A DNA stretch of 64,000 bases. Source: Vespa crabro (lineage: Eukaryota > Arthropoda > Insecta > Hymenoptera > Vespidae). Shown in pieces: positions 50,398-61,716 of this stretch (within the stretch, counting starts at the first letter, position 1; each line of letters starts with the position of its first letter). The position numbers and the translations under genes were made by a program. The stretch is from positions 12,056,249-12,120,248 of the forward strand of contig NC_060958.1 of NCBI RefSeq assembly GCF_910589235.1, written 5' to 3'. The notes beneath the pieces were generated by a model, which saw nothing but the letters and a program-made list of their open reading frames with translations, ran no database searches and was not told the origin of the DNA.

Positions 50398-51498
50398 ACA
50401 TTTCGTAAAGCGTTTCATAGCTCTTAAAACGCGTTAGATAAAATTGCTGTCTTTCGCTCTTTCTTGTTCGGAACTTCTAAGAAGGAACACTGGAAGTACG
50501 ATACGAGATACTACAAACATTTCGACGTTTACACCTCGGAGTACGAAAGGAGACTGACGTGGTATCTCGTATCGTCCTTCGAATGGTCCTTTCTTGTTGT
50601 CATTATCGATCGACGAAGGTTCACTGAAAACTATTTAATCTAACCCATCTTACGTGCTATGAAACGCTTTACGAAATGTAAAATTATTTAATTATTGTCT
50701 CATCTTACTACGAGTGTATGTACATTGTTTAAATAATTATAAAATGACTGTGTCTATATGATAAGTGAATGTACCTGTACGGAGAGATATCATTTCGACG
50801 TTTACACCACGGAGAACGAAAGATGACTGACGTGGTATCTCGTATCGTCCTTCGAATGGTCCTTTCTTGTTGTCATTATCGATTAACGAAGGTTCACTGA
50901 AAACTATTTAATCTAACCCATCTTACGTGCTATGAAACGCTTTACGAAATGTAAAATTATTTAATTAATGTCTCATCGTACTACGAGTGTATGTACATTG
51001 TTTAAATAATTATAAAATGACTGTGTCTATATGACGAGTGAATGTAGCGGTAAGGAAAGATATCATTTCGACGTTTACACCTCGGAGTACGAAAGGAGAC
51101 TGACGTGGTATCTCGTATCGTCCTTCGAATGGTCCTTTCTTGTTGTCATTATCGATCGACGAAGGTTCACTGAAAACTATTTAATCTAACCCATCTTACG
51201 TGCTATGAAACGCTTTACGAAATGTAAAATTATTTAATTAATGTCTCATCGTACTACGAGTGTATGTACATTGTTTAAATAATTATAAAATGACTGTGTC
51301 TATATGACGAGTGAATGTATCGGTAAGGAAAGATATCATTTCGACGTTTACACCTCGGAGTACGAAAGGAGACTGACGTGGTATCCCGTATTGTCCTTCC
51401 AATGGTTCTTCCTTGTTGTCATTATCGATCGACGAAGATTGACTGAAAACTATTTAATCTAACGCATCTTACGTGCTATGAAACGCTTTACGAAATGT
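50398..51498. mobile_element. Non-autonomous TIR element containing four 273-bp direct repeats
   Basis: A 24-bp inverted repeat bounds it exactly: 50398-50421 (starting ACATTTCGTAAAGC) and 51475-51498 (ending GCTTTACGAAATGT). Inside, TTCGACGTTTACAC starts at 50521, 50794, 51067 and 51340, a constant 273-bp period. Each internal monomer also ends with the right-hand terminal sequence. A subterminal inverted pair (GTACGATACGAGATAC near 50497, GTATCTCGTATCGTCC near 50562) is present. There is no transposase. A clear target-site duplication was not identified. It is MITE-like, or alternatively a satellite derived from a palindrome. Confidence 0.7.
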
Positions 51499-52140
51499 AA
51501 TATTTTTTTTTCTCTATTATAATATTATAATAATATTATTATAATAATATAATAATTTTATTAGAATCATCGTTATATTAAGAAAGCATTGAAAATATTT
51601 TAAATGATTGGTGTAAAAATTTTTATATGTAATGTTCAAAGAAACAGAATATTGCTTATTTAATAAAAGTAAGAAATAAACAGTTCATACGCATCATCTA
51701 GCGTGGATGTTGACGCAGTAGTCCCCGAAGCCCTAGTTGTTCGCAATTTCTCTCCACCATAGCATTAAACGTGTTAATACATTAAATTATGTCAACACAT
51801 TAATTAATACAAACATGTACACTACGTACATTTGTTCGCCACTTTTTCTCAAGATATATTCTATTTTTACCTGCTGTAGTTATGTTATTACATTGTAGTG
51901 CTTATTCTTATTACTAATATCAAAATAATTATTACTGTGTAAAGATTATTACCAATATCCCTATTCTTACTATTATTATACGTATTATTATGATTATAGT
52001 TAACAAAAAAAATTATTTATACTGTTTCTATAATTAAAAAGAAACTTATGAATGCTACTATTATTATTGTATTGTATTGTACGAGTTGCGTCTGTTTCTC
52101 TCCCAGAAACGTATTAGTTGTTTCTTAGTTTCCACTTACA
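51499..52140. other. AT-rich spacer
   Basis: No gene or clear repeat. It begins with an (ATT/AAT)-like stretch at ~51520-51560. The T-rich degenerate array starts around 52140. Confidence 0.7.
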
Positions 52141-55100
52141 TATTACTTAATTACTTCTCAATTACTCTTATTTATTTCTGGTTACGTCCGTAGTAGTTTC
52201 AGGTTTACTCCGGAATTGTGACTGGTTACGCCCGTAGTTTTTTTTTCCTGGTTCCTTCCGGAATTGTGCCTGGTTACGTCCGTAGATTTTTATTTATTTT
52301 TTCATTTAATTTCCATGGTTCTTTCCGGAGTTGTGACTGGCTACGTCCGTAGTTCTTTTTTCCTTTTTTTTCCTGGTTCCTTTCGGAGTTGTGCCTGGTT
52401 ACGTCAATAGTTTTTTTATTTATTTATTTTTTTCCTGGATCCTTCCGGAGTTGTGACTGCCTACGTTCGTAGTTTCTTTTTCCTTTTGTTTTTCCTGGTT
52501 CCTTCCGCAGTTTTGACTGGATACGTGCGTAGTTTTCATATTCTTTTTTTTCTGGTTCCTTCCGGAGTTCTGCCTGGTTACGTTCATAGTTTTTCTTATT
52601 TATTTTTCCTTTTTCTTCCTGATTCCTTTCGGAGTTGTGCCTGGTTACGTCCATAGTTTTTTTATTTATTTATTTTTCTCCTGGTTCCTTCCGGAGTTGT
52701 GACTGGCTACATCCGTAGTTTTTTTTTCCTGGTTGCTTCCAGAGTTGTGCCTGGTTACGTCCGTAGTTTTTTTATTTTTTTCTTCTTTTTTTTTACTGTT
52801 CCCTTCCGGAGTTGTGACTGGCTACGTCCGTAGTTTTTTGTTCTTTATTTTTCCTGGTTCTTTCCGAATTTGTGTTTGGTTTCGTTCGTAGTTTCTTTTT
52901 CCTTTTGTTTCTCCTGGTTCCATCCAGAGTTTTGACTAGCTACGTGCGTAGTTTTCATTTTCTTTTCTCTTTGGTTCCTTCCGGAGTTGTGCCTGGTTAC
53001 GTTCATAGTTTTTTTTATTTATTTTTCCTCTTTTTTCCTGGTTCCTTCCGGAGCTGTGACTGGATACGTCCGTAGTTCTTTTTATTTTTTTCTTCTTTCT
53101 TTTTACTGTTCCCTTCCGGAGTTGTGACTGGCTACTCCCGTAGTTCTTTTTTCCTTTTTTTTCCTGGTTCCCTTCGGAGTTGTGCCTGGTTACGTCAATA
53201 GTTTTTGTATTTATTTATTTTTTTCCTGGATCCTTTCGTAGTTGTGCCTGGTTACGTCCATAGTTTTTTTTGTTTATTTATTTTTTTCCTGGTTCCTTCC
53301 GGAGTTGTGACTGGCAAAGTCCGTAGTTTTTTTATTTACTTTTTCTTTTTTATTTCTGGTTCCTTCCGGAGTTGTGACTGCCTACGTTCGTAGTTTTTTT
53401 CCTTTTTTTCTCCTGGTTCCTTCCGGAGCTCTGACTGGCTACGTCCGTATTTTTTTTTTTTTTTTTTTCGTGGTTTCTGCTGGAGTTGTACCTGGTTACG
53501 TCCGTAGTTTTTTTAATTTTTTTCTTTTTCTTTTTACTGGTCCCTTCCGGAGTTGTGACTGGCTACGTCCGTAGATTTTTGTTTTTTTTTTTCTGGTTCT
53601 TTCTGGATTTGTGTTTGGTTACGTTCGTGGTTTTTTTTCTTTTTTCTTCCTGGTTCCTTCCAGAGTTTTGACTGGCTACGTGCGTAGTTTTCATTTTCTT
53701 TTCTTTTTGGTTCCTTCCGGATTTGTGCCTGGTTACGATCATAGTTTTTTTTATTTATTTTTCCTTTTTTTTCCTGGTTCCTTCCGGAGCTGTGACTGGA
53801 TACGTTCGTAGTTCTTTTTATTTTTTTCTTCTTTTTTTTTACTCTTCTCTTCCGGAGTTGTGACTGGCTACGTCCGTAGTTTTCTGTTCTTTTTTTTTCC
53901 TGGTTCTTTCCGGATTTGTGTTTGGTTACGTTCGTGGTGATTTTTTCTTTTTTTTTCCTGGTTCCTTCCGCAGTTTTGATTGGCTACGTGCGTAGTTTTC
54001 ATATTCTTTTTTTTCTGGTTACTTCCGGAGTTCTGTCTGGTTACGTTCATAGTTTTTCTTATTTTTTTTCCCTTTTTTTCCTCGTCCTTCCGGAGCTGTG
54101 ACTGGCTACGTCCATAGTTTTTTTTTCCATTTTTTCTTTCGTGGTTTCTGCTGGAGTTGTGCCTGGTTACGTTCATAGTTTTTTTATTTATTTATTCATT
54201 TCCTGGTTCCTTCCGGAGTTGTGACTGGCTACGTCCATAGTTTTTTATTTATTAATTTTTTTCCTGGTTCCTTCCAGAGTTTTGACTGGCTACGTCCGTA
54301 GTTTTCTTTCCATTTTTTTCTTGGTTTCTGCTGGAGTTGTGTCTGGTTACGTTCATAGTTTATTTATTTATTTATTTTTTTCCTGGTTCCTTCCGTAGTT
54401 GTGACTGGCTACGTCCATAGTTTTTTATTTATTAATTTTTTTCCTGGTTCCTTCCGGAGTTGTGACTGGCTACGACCGTAGGTTTTTTATTTATTTTTTC
54501 TTTTTTATTTCCTGGTTCTTCTCAGAGTTTTGACTGGCTATGTGCGCAGTTTTCACTTTCTAATTTTTCTTGTATCTTCCGGAGTTGTGCCTGGTTACGT
54601 TCATAGTTTTTTATTTATTTTTCCCTTTCTTTCATGGTTCCTTCCGGAGCTGTGACTGGCTACGTCCGTAATTTTTATTTCCATTTTTTTTTCGTTGATT
54701 CTGCTGGAGTTGTGCCTGGTTACGTCCATAGTTTTGTTATTTATTTATTTTTTTCCTGGTTTCTTCCGTAGTTGTGACTGGCTACGTCCATAGTTTTTTA
54801 TTTGTTAATTTTTTTCCTGGTTCCTTCCGGAGTTGTGACTGGCTACGACCGTAGGTTTTTTATTTATTTTTTCTTTTTTATTTCCTGGTTCCTTCCAGAG
54901 TTTTGACTGGCTATGTGCGCAGTTTTCACTTTCTTATTTTTCTTGTTTCTTCCGGAGTTGTGAATGGTTACGTTCATAGTTTTTTTTATTTATTTTTCCT
55001 TTTTTTTCCTGGTTCCTTCCGGTTCTGTGACTGGATACGCCCGTACTTTTCTTTTCCATTTTTTTTTCGTGGTTTCAGCTGGAGTTGTGCCTGGTTACGT

Positions 55101-58100
55101 CCATAATTTTTTTATTTATTTATTTTTTTCCTGGTTCCTTCCGTAGTTGTGACTGGCTACGTCCATAGTTTTTTATTTATTAATTTTTTTCCTGGTTCCT
55201 TCCGGAGTTGTGACTGGCTAAGTCCGTAGTTTTTTATTTATTTATCCTTTTTTTTCCTGGTTCCTTCCGGAGTTGTGACTGCCTACGTTCGTAGTTTTTT
55301 TTCCTATTTTTTCCTGGTCCCTTCCGGAGTTGTGACTGGCTACGTCCGTAGTTTCTTTTTCCTGGTTGCTTCCAGAGTTGTGCCTGGTTAGGTCCGTAGT
55401 TTGTTTATTTCTTTCTTCTTTTTTTTTACTGTTCCTTTCCGGAGTTGTGACTGGCTACGTCCGTTGTTTTTTGTTCTTCCTTTTTCCTGGTTCTTTCCGT
55501 ATTTGTGTTTGGTTACGATCGTGGTTTTTTTTTCTATTCTTTTCTTGGATTCTTCCGCAGTTTTGACTGGCTACGTGCGTAGTTTTCACTACATTTTTTT
55601 TCTGGTTCCTTCCGGAGTTGTGCCTGGTTACGTTCATAGTTTTTTTTATTTATTTTTCCTTTTTTTTCCTGGTTCCTTCCGGAGCTGTGACTTGCTACGT
55701 CCGTAGTTTTTTTTCCATTTTTTTCTTGGTTTCTGCTGGAGTTGTGTCTGGTTACGTTCATAGTTTTTTTATTTATTTATTTTTTTCCTGGTTCCTTCCG
55801 TAGTTGTGACTGGCTACGTCCATAGTTTTTTATTTATTAATTTTTTTCCTGGTTCCTTCCGGAGTTGTGACTGGCTACGTCCGTAGGTTTTTTATTTATT
55901 TTTTCTTTTTTTTTTCCTGGTTCCTTCCAGAGTTTTGACTGGCTATGTGCGCAGTTTTCTCTTTCTTTTTTTTCTTTTTTCTTCCGGAGTTGTGAATGGT
56001 TACGTTCATAGTTTTTTTTATTTATTTATCCTTTCTTTCCTGGTTCTTTCCGGTTCTGTGACTGGATACGCCCGTACTTTTCTTTTCCATTTTTTTTTCG
56101 TGGTTTCAGCTGGAGTTATGCCTGGTTACGTCCATAATTTTTTTATTTATTTATTTTTTTCCTGGTTCCTTCCGTAGTTGTGACTGGCTACGTCCATAGT
56201 TTTTTATTTATTAATTTTTTTCCTGGTTCCTTCCGGAGTTGTGACTGGCTAAGTCCGTAGTTTTTTATTTATTTTTCCTTTTTTTTTCCTGGTTCCTTCC
56301 GGAGTTGTGACTGCCTACGTTCGTAGTTTTTTTTCCTATTTTTTCCTGGTCCCTTCCGGAGTTGTGACTGGCTACGTCCGTAGTTTCTTTTTCCTGGTTG
56401 CTTCCAGAGTTGTGCCTGGTTACGTCCGTAGTTTTTTTATTTCTTTCTTCTTTTTTTTTACTGTTCCCTTCCGGAGTTGTGACTGGCTACGTCCGTAGTT
56501 TTTTTTTCCATTTTTTTCTTGGTTTCTGCTGGAGTTGTGTCTGGTTACGTTCATAGTTTTTTTATTTATTTATTTTTTTCCTGGTTCCTTCCGTAGTTGT
56601 GACTGGCTACGTCAATAGTTTTTTATTTATTAATTTTTTTCCTGGTTCCTTCCGGAGTTGTGACTGGCTACGACCGTGGTTTTTTATTTATTTTTTCTTT
56701 TTTTTTTCTTGGTTTCTTCCGCAGTTTTGACTGGCTACGTGCGTAGTTTTCACTACATTTTTTTTCTGGTTCCTTCCGGAGTTGTGCCTGGTTACGTTCA
56801 TAGTTTTTTTTATTTATTTTTCCTCTTTTTTCCTGGTTCCTTCCGGAGCTGTGACTGTCTACGTCCGTAGTTTTTTTTTCCATTTTTTTTCGTGGTTTCA
56901 GCTGGAGTTGTGCCTGGTTACGACCGTAGGTTTATTATTTATTTTTTCTTTTTTTTTCCTGGTTCCTTCCAGAGTTTTGACTGGCTATGTGCGTAGTTTT
57001 CACTTTCTTTTTTTTCTTGTTTCTTCCGGAGTTGTGAATGGTTACGTTCATAGTTTTTTTTATTTATTTTTCCTTTTTTTTCCTGGTTCCTTCCGGTTCT
57101 GTGACTGGATACGCCCGTACTTTTCTTTTCCTTTCTTTTCGTGGTTTCAGCTGGAGTTGTGCCTGGTTACGTCCATAGTTTTTTTATTTATTTATTTTTT
57201 TCCTGGTTCCTTCCGTAGTTGTGACTGGCTACGTCCATAGTTTTTTATTTATTAATTTTTTTCCTGGTTCCTTCCGGAGTTGTGACTGGCTAAGTCCGTA
57301 GTTTTTTATTTATTTTTCCTTTTTTTTTCCTGGTTCCTTCCGGAGTTGTGACTGCCTACGTTCGTAGTTTTTTTTCCTATTTTTTCCTGGTCCCTTCCGG
57401 AGTTGTGACTGGCTACGTCCGTTGTTTTTTGTTCTTTCTTTTTCCTGGTTCTCTCCGTATTTGTGTTTGGTTACGATCGTGGTTTTTTTTTCTTTTCTTT
57501 TCTTGGTTTCTTCCGCAGTTTTGACTGGCTACGTGTGTAGTTTTCACTACATTTTTTTTCTGGTTCCTTCCGGAGTTGTGCCTGGTTACGTCCATAGTTT
57601 TTTATTTATTTATTTTTTTCCTGGTTCCTTCCGGAGTTGTGACTGGCTAAGTCCGTAGTTTTTTATTTATTTTTCCTTTTTTTTTCCTGGTTCCTTCCGG
57701 AGTTGTGACTGCCTACGTTCGTAGTTTTTTTTCCTTTTTTTTCCTGGTCCCTTACGGAGTTGTGACTGGCTACGTCCGTAGTTTTCTTTTCCTGGTCGCT
57801 TCCAGAGATGTGCCTGGTTACGTCCATAGTTTTTTTATTTTCTTCTTCTTTTTTTTTACTGTTCCCTTCCGGAGTTGTGACTGGCTACGTCAGTAGTATT
57901 ATGTTCTTTTATTTTCCTGGTTCTTTCCGGATTTGTGACTGGTTACGTTCCTGGTTTTTTTTTCTCTTTTTTTCCTGGTTCCTTCCGCAGTTTTGACTGG
58001 CTACGTGCGTAGTTTTCATTTTCCTTTTTTTCTGGTTCCTTCCGGAGTTGTGCCTGGTTACGTTCATAGTTTTTTTTTATTTATTTTTCCTATTTTTTCC

Positions 58101-60512
58101 TGGTTCCTTCCGGAGCTGTGACTGCCTACGTTCTTAGTTTTTTTCTTCTTTTTCCTGGTTCTTGCCGGATTTGTGATTGGTTACGTTCCTGGTTTTCTTT
58201 TCTTCTTCTTTCCTGGTTCCTTCCGCAGTTGTGACTGGCTACGAACGTAGGTTTTTTATTTATTTTTTCTTTTTTTTTTCCTGGTTCCTTCCAGAATTTT
58301 GACTGGCTACGTGCATAGTTTTCACTTTCTTTTTTTTCTTGTTTCTTCCGGAGTTGTGAATGGTTACGTTCATAGTTTTTTTATTTATTTATTTTTTTCC
58401 TGGTTCCTTCCGTAGTTCTGACTGGCTACGTCCATAGTTTTTATTTATTAATTTTTTTCCTGGTTCCTTCCGGAGTTGTGACTGGCTAAGTCCGTAGTTT
58501 TTTATTTATTTTTCCTTTTTTTTTCCTGGTTCCTTCCGGAGTTGTGACTGCCTACGTTCGTCGTTTTTTTTCCTATTTTTTCCTGGTCCCTTCCGGAGTT
58601 GTGACTGGCTACGTCCGTAGTTTCTTTTTCCTGGTTGCTTCCAGAGTTGTGCCTGGTTACGTCCGTAGTTTTTTTATTTCTTTCTTCTTTTTTTTTACTG
58701 TTCCCTTCCGGAGTTGTGACTGGCTACGTCCGTAGTTTTTTTTTCCATTTTTTTCTTGGTTTCTGCTGGAGTTGTGTCTGGTTACGTTCATAGTTTTTTT
58801 ATTTATTTATTTTTTTCCTGGTTCCTTCCGTAGTTGTGACTGGCTACGTCAATAGTTTTTTATTTATTAATTTTTTTCCTGGTTCCTTCCGGAGTTGTGA
58901 CTGGCTACGACCGTGGTTTTTTATTTATTTTTTCTTTTTTTTTTCTTGGTTTCTTCCGCAGTTTTGACTGGCTACGTGCGTAGTTTTCACTACATTTTTT
59001 TTCTGGTTCCTTCCGGAGTTGTGCCTGGTTACGTTCATAGTTTTTTTTATTTATTTTTCCTCTTTTTTCCTGGTTCCTTCCGGAGCTGTGACTGTCTACG
59101 TCCGTAGTTTTTTTTTCCATTTTTTTTCGTGGTTTCAGCTGGAGTTGTGCCTGGTTACGACCGTAGGTTTTTTATTTATTTTTTCTTTTTTTTTTCCTGG
59201 TTCCTTCCAGAATTTTGACTGGCTACGTGCATAGTTTTCACTTTCTTTTTTTTCTTGTTTCTTCCGGAGTTGTGAATGGTTACGTTCATAGTTTTTTTTA
59301 TTTATTTTTCCTTTTTTTTCCTGGTTCCATCCGGTTCTGTGACTGGATACGCCCGTACTTTTTTTTTCCATTTCTTTTTCGTCGTTTCAGCTGGAGTTGT
59401 GCCTGGTTACGTCCATAGTTTTTTTATTTATTTATTTTTTTCCTGGTTCCTTCTGTAGTTGTGACTGGCTACGTCCATAGTTTTTTATTTATTAATTTTT
59501 TTACTGGTTCCTTCCGGAGTTTTGACTGGCTAAGTCCGTAGTTTTTTATTTATTTTTTCTTTTTTTTTCCTGGTTCCTTCCGGAGTTGTGACTGCCTACG
59601 TTCGTAGTTTTTTTCCTTTTTTTTTCCTGATTCCTTCCGGAGTTGTGACTGGCTACGTCCGTAGTTCTTTTTTCCTGGTTGCTTCCAGAGTTATGCCTGG
59701 TTACGTCCGTAGTTTCTTTATTTTTTTCTTCTTTATTTTTACTGTTCCCTTCCGGAGTTGTGACTTGCTACGGCCTTAGTTTTTTGTCCTTTTTTTTTCC
59801 TGGTTCTTTCCGGATTTCTGTTTGATAACTTTCGTGGTTCTTTTTTTCTTTTTTTTTCCTGGTTCCTTCCGCAGTTTTGACTGGCTACGTGCGTAGTTTT
59901 CATTTTCTTTTTTTTTGGTTCCTTCCGGAGTTGTGCTTGGTTACGTTCATAGTTTTTTTTATTTATTTTTCCTTTTTTTTCCTGGTTCCTTCCGGAGCTG
60001 TGACTGGATACGCCCGTAGTTTTTTTTTTTATTTTTTTTCGTGATTTCTGCTGGAGTTGTGCCCGGTTACGATCATAGTTTTTTTATTTATTTATTTTTT
60101 TCCTGGTTACTTCCTGAGTTGTTACTGGCTACGACCGCAGTTTTTTAATTTATTTTTATTCCTGGTTCCTTTCGGAGTTGTGCCTGGTTACGTCCATAGT
60201 TTTTTTATTTATTTATTTTTTTTTTCCTGGTTCCTTCCTGAGTTGTGACTGCCTACGTTCGTAGTTTTTTTTCCATTTTTTTTCCTGGTTCCTTCGGGAG
60301 TTGTGCCTGGTTTCGTCCGTAGTTTTTTTGTTTTTTTCTTCTCTTTTTTTACTGTTCCCTCCCGGAGTTGTGACTGGCTACGTCCGTAGTTTTTTGTTCT
60401 TTATTTTTCCTGGTTCTTTCCGGATTTGTGTTAGGTTCCGTTCGTGGTTTTCTTTTTCTTTTTCTTTCCTGGTTCCTTCCGCAGTTTTGACTGGCTACGT
60501 TTGTAGTTTTTT
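52140..60512. repeat. Degenerate T-rich subtelomeric array, ~60-80-bp units
   Basis: A GC-containing core (CCTTCCGGAGTTGTGACTGG then CTACGTCCGTAG) alternates with T-rich linkers such as TTTATTTATTTTTT, about a hundred times. Core variants include GTGCCTGG, GTTTTGACTGG and TTACGTTCATAG. Large blocks are duplicated: 56307-56870 recurs at 58544-59107 at an offset of exactly 2237 bp, and related blocks occur at ~54900. Repetitive hydrophobic open frames here arise from the unit itself and are not genes. Confidence 0.95.
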
Positions 60513-61716
60513 CTGGTTCCTTCCGGAGTTGTGACTGGTTACGTTTGTAGTTTTTTCTGGTTCCTTCCGGAGTTGTGACTGGTTACGTTTGTAGTTTTTT
60601 CTGGTTCCTCCCGGAGTTGTGACTGGTTACGTTTGTAGTTTTTTCTGGTTCCTTCCGGAATTGTGACTGGTTACGTTTGTAGTTTTTTCTGGTTCCTTCC
60701 GGAGTTGCGACTGGTTACGTTTGTAGTTTTTTCTGGTTCCTTCCGGAGTTGTGACTGGTTACGTTTGTAGTTTTTTCTGGTTCCTTCCGGAGTTGCGACT
60801 GGTTACGTTTGTAGTTTTTTTCTGGTTCCTTCCGGAGTTGCGACTGGTTACGTTTGTAGTTTTTCTGGTTCCTTCCGGAGTTGTGACTGGTTACGTTTGT
60901 AGTTTTTTCTGGTTCCTTCCGGAGTTGTGACTGGTTACGTTTGTAGTTTTTTCTGGTTCCTTCCGGAGTTGTGACTGGTTACGTTTGTAGTTTTTTCTGG
61001 TTCCTTCCGGAGTTGTGACTGGTTACGTTTGTAGTTTTTTCTGGTTCCTTCCGGAGTTGTGACTGGTTACGTTTGTAGTTTTTTCTGGTTCCTTCCGGAG
61101 TTGTGACTGGTTACGTTTGTAGTTTTTTCTGGTTCCTTCCGGAGTTGTGACTGGTTACGTTTGTAGTTTTTTCTGGTTCCTTCCGGAGTTGTGACTGGTT
61201 ACGTTTGTAGTTTTTTCTGGTTCCTTCCGGAGTTGTGACTGGTTACGTTTGTAGTTTTTTCTGGTTCCTTCCGGAGTTGTGACTGGTTACGTTTGTAGTT
61301 TTTTCTGGTTCCTTCCGGAGTTGTGACTGGTTACGTTTGTAGTTTTTTCTGGTTCCTTCCGGAGTTGTGACTGGTTACGTTTGTAGTTTTTTCTGGTTCC
61401 TTCCGGAGTTGTGACTGGTTACGTTTGTAGTTTTTTCTGGTTCCTTCCGGAGTTGTGACTGGTTACGTTTGTAGTTTTTTCTGGTTCCTTCCGGAGTTGT
61501 GACTGGTTACGTTTGTAGTTTTTTCTGGTTCCTTCCGGAGTTGTGACTGGTTACGTTTGTAGTTTTTTCTGGTTCCTTCCGGAGTTGTGACTGGTTACGT
61601 TTGTAGTTTTTTCTGGTTCCTTCCGGAGTTGTGACTGGTTACGTTTGTAGTTTTTTCTGGTTCCTTCCGGAGTTGTGACTGGTTACGTTTGTAGTTTTTT
61701 CTGGTTCCTTCCGGAG
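60513..61716. repeat. Homogeneous 44-bp subtelomeric array, ~27 copies
   Basis: CTGGTTCC recurs every 44 bp from 60513 to 61701. The unit is the same core as in the degenerate array, but with TTACGTTTGTAG and a T-run cut to six. Substitutions (CTCCCGG, GGAATTG, GTTGCGACTGG) and T-run changes occur only before ~60900; later units look identical. The last unit breaks off after CCGGAG, where the telomeric 11-mer begins. Confidence 0.97.

Noticed and set aside
52424..60534. Many 60-150-codon frames with hydrophobic repeats such as GYVRSF and VPSGVV
   Set aside because: They are translations of the T-rich tandem unit. They appear in several frames, start and stop irregularly, and follow the DNA period.
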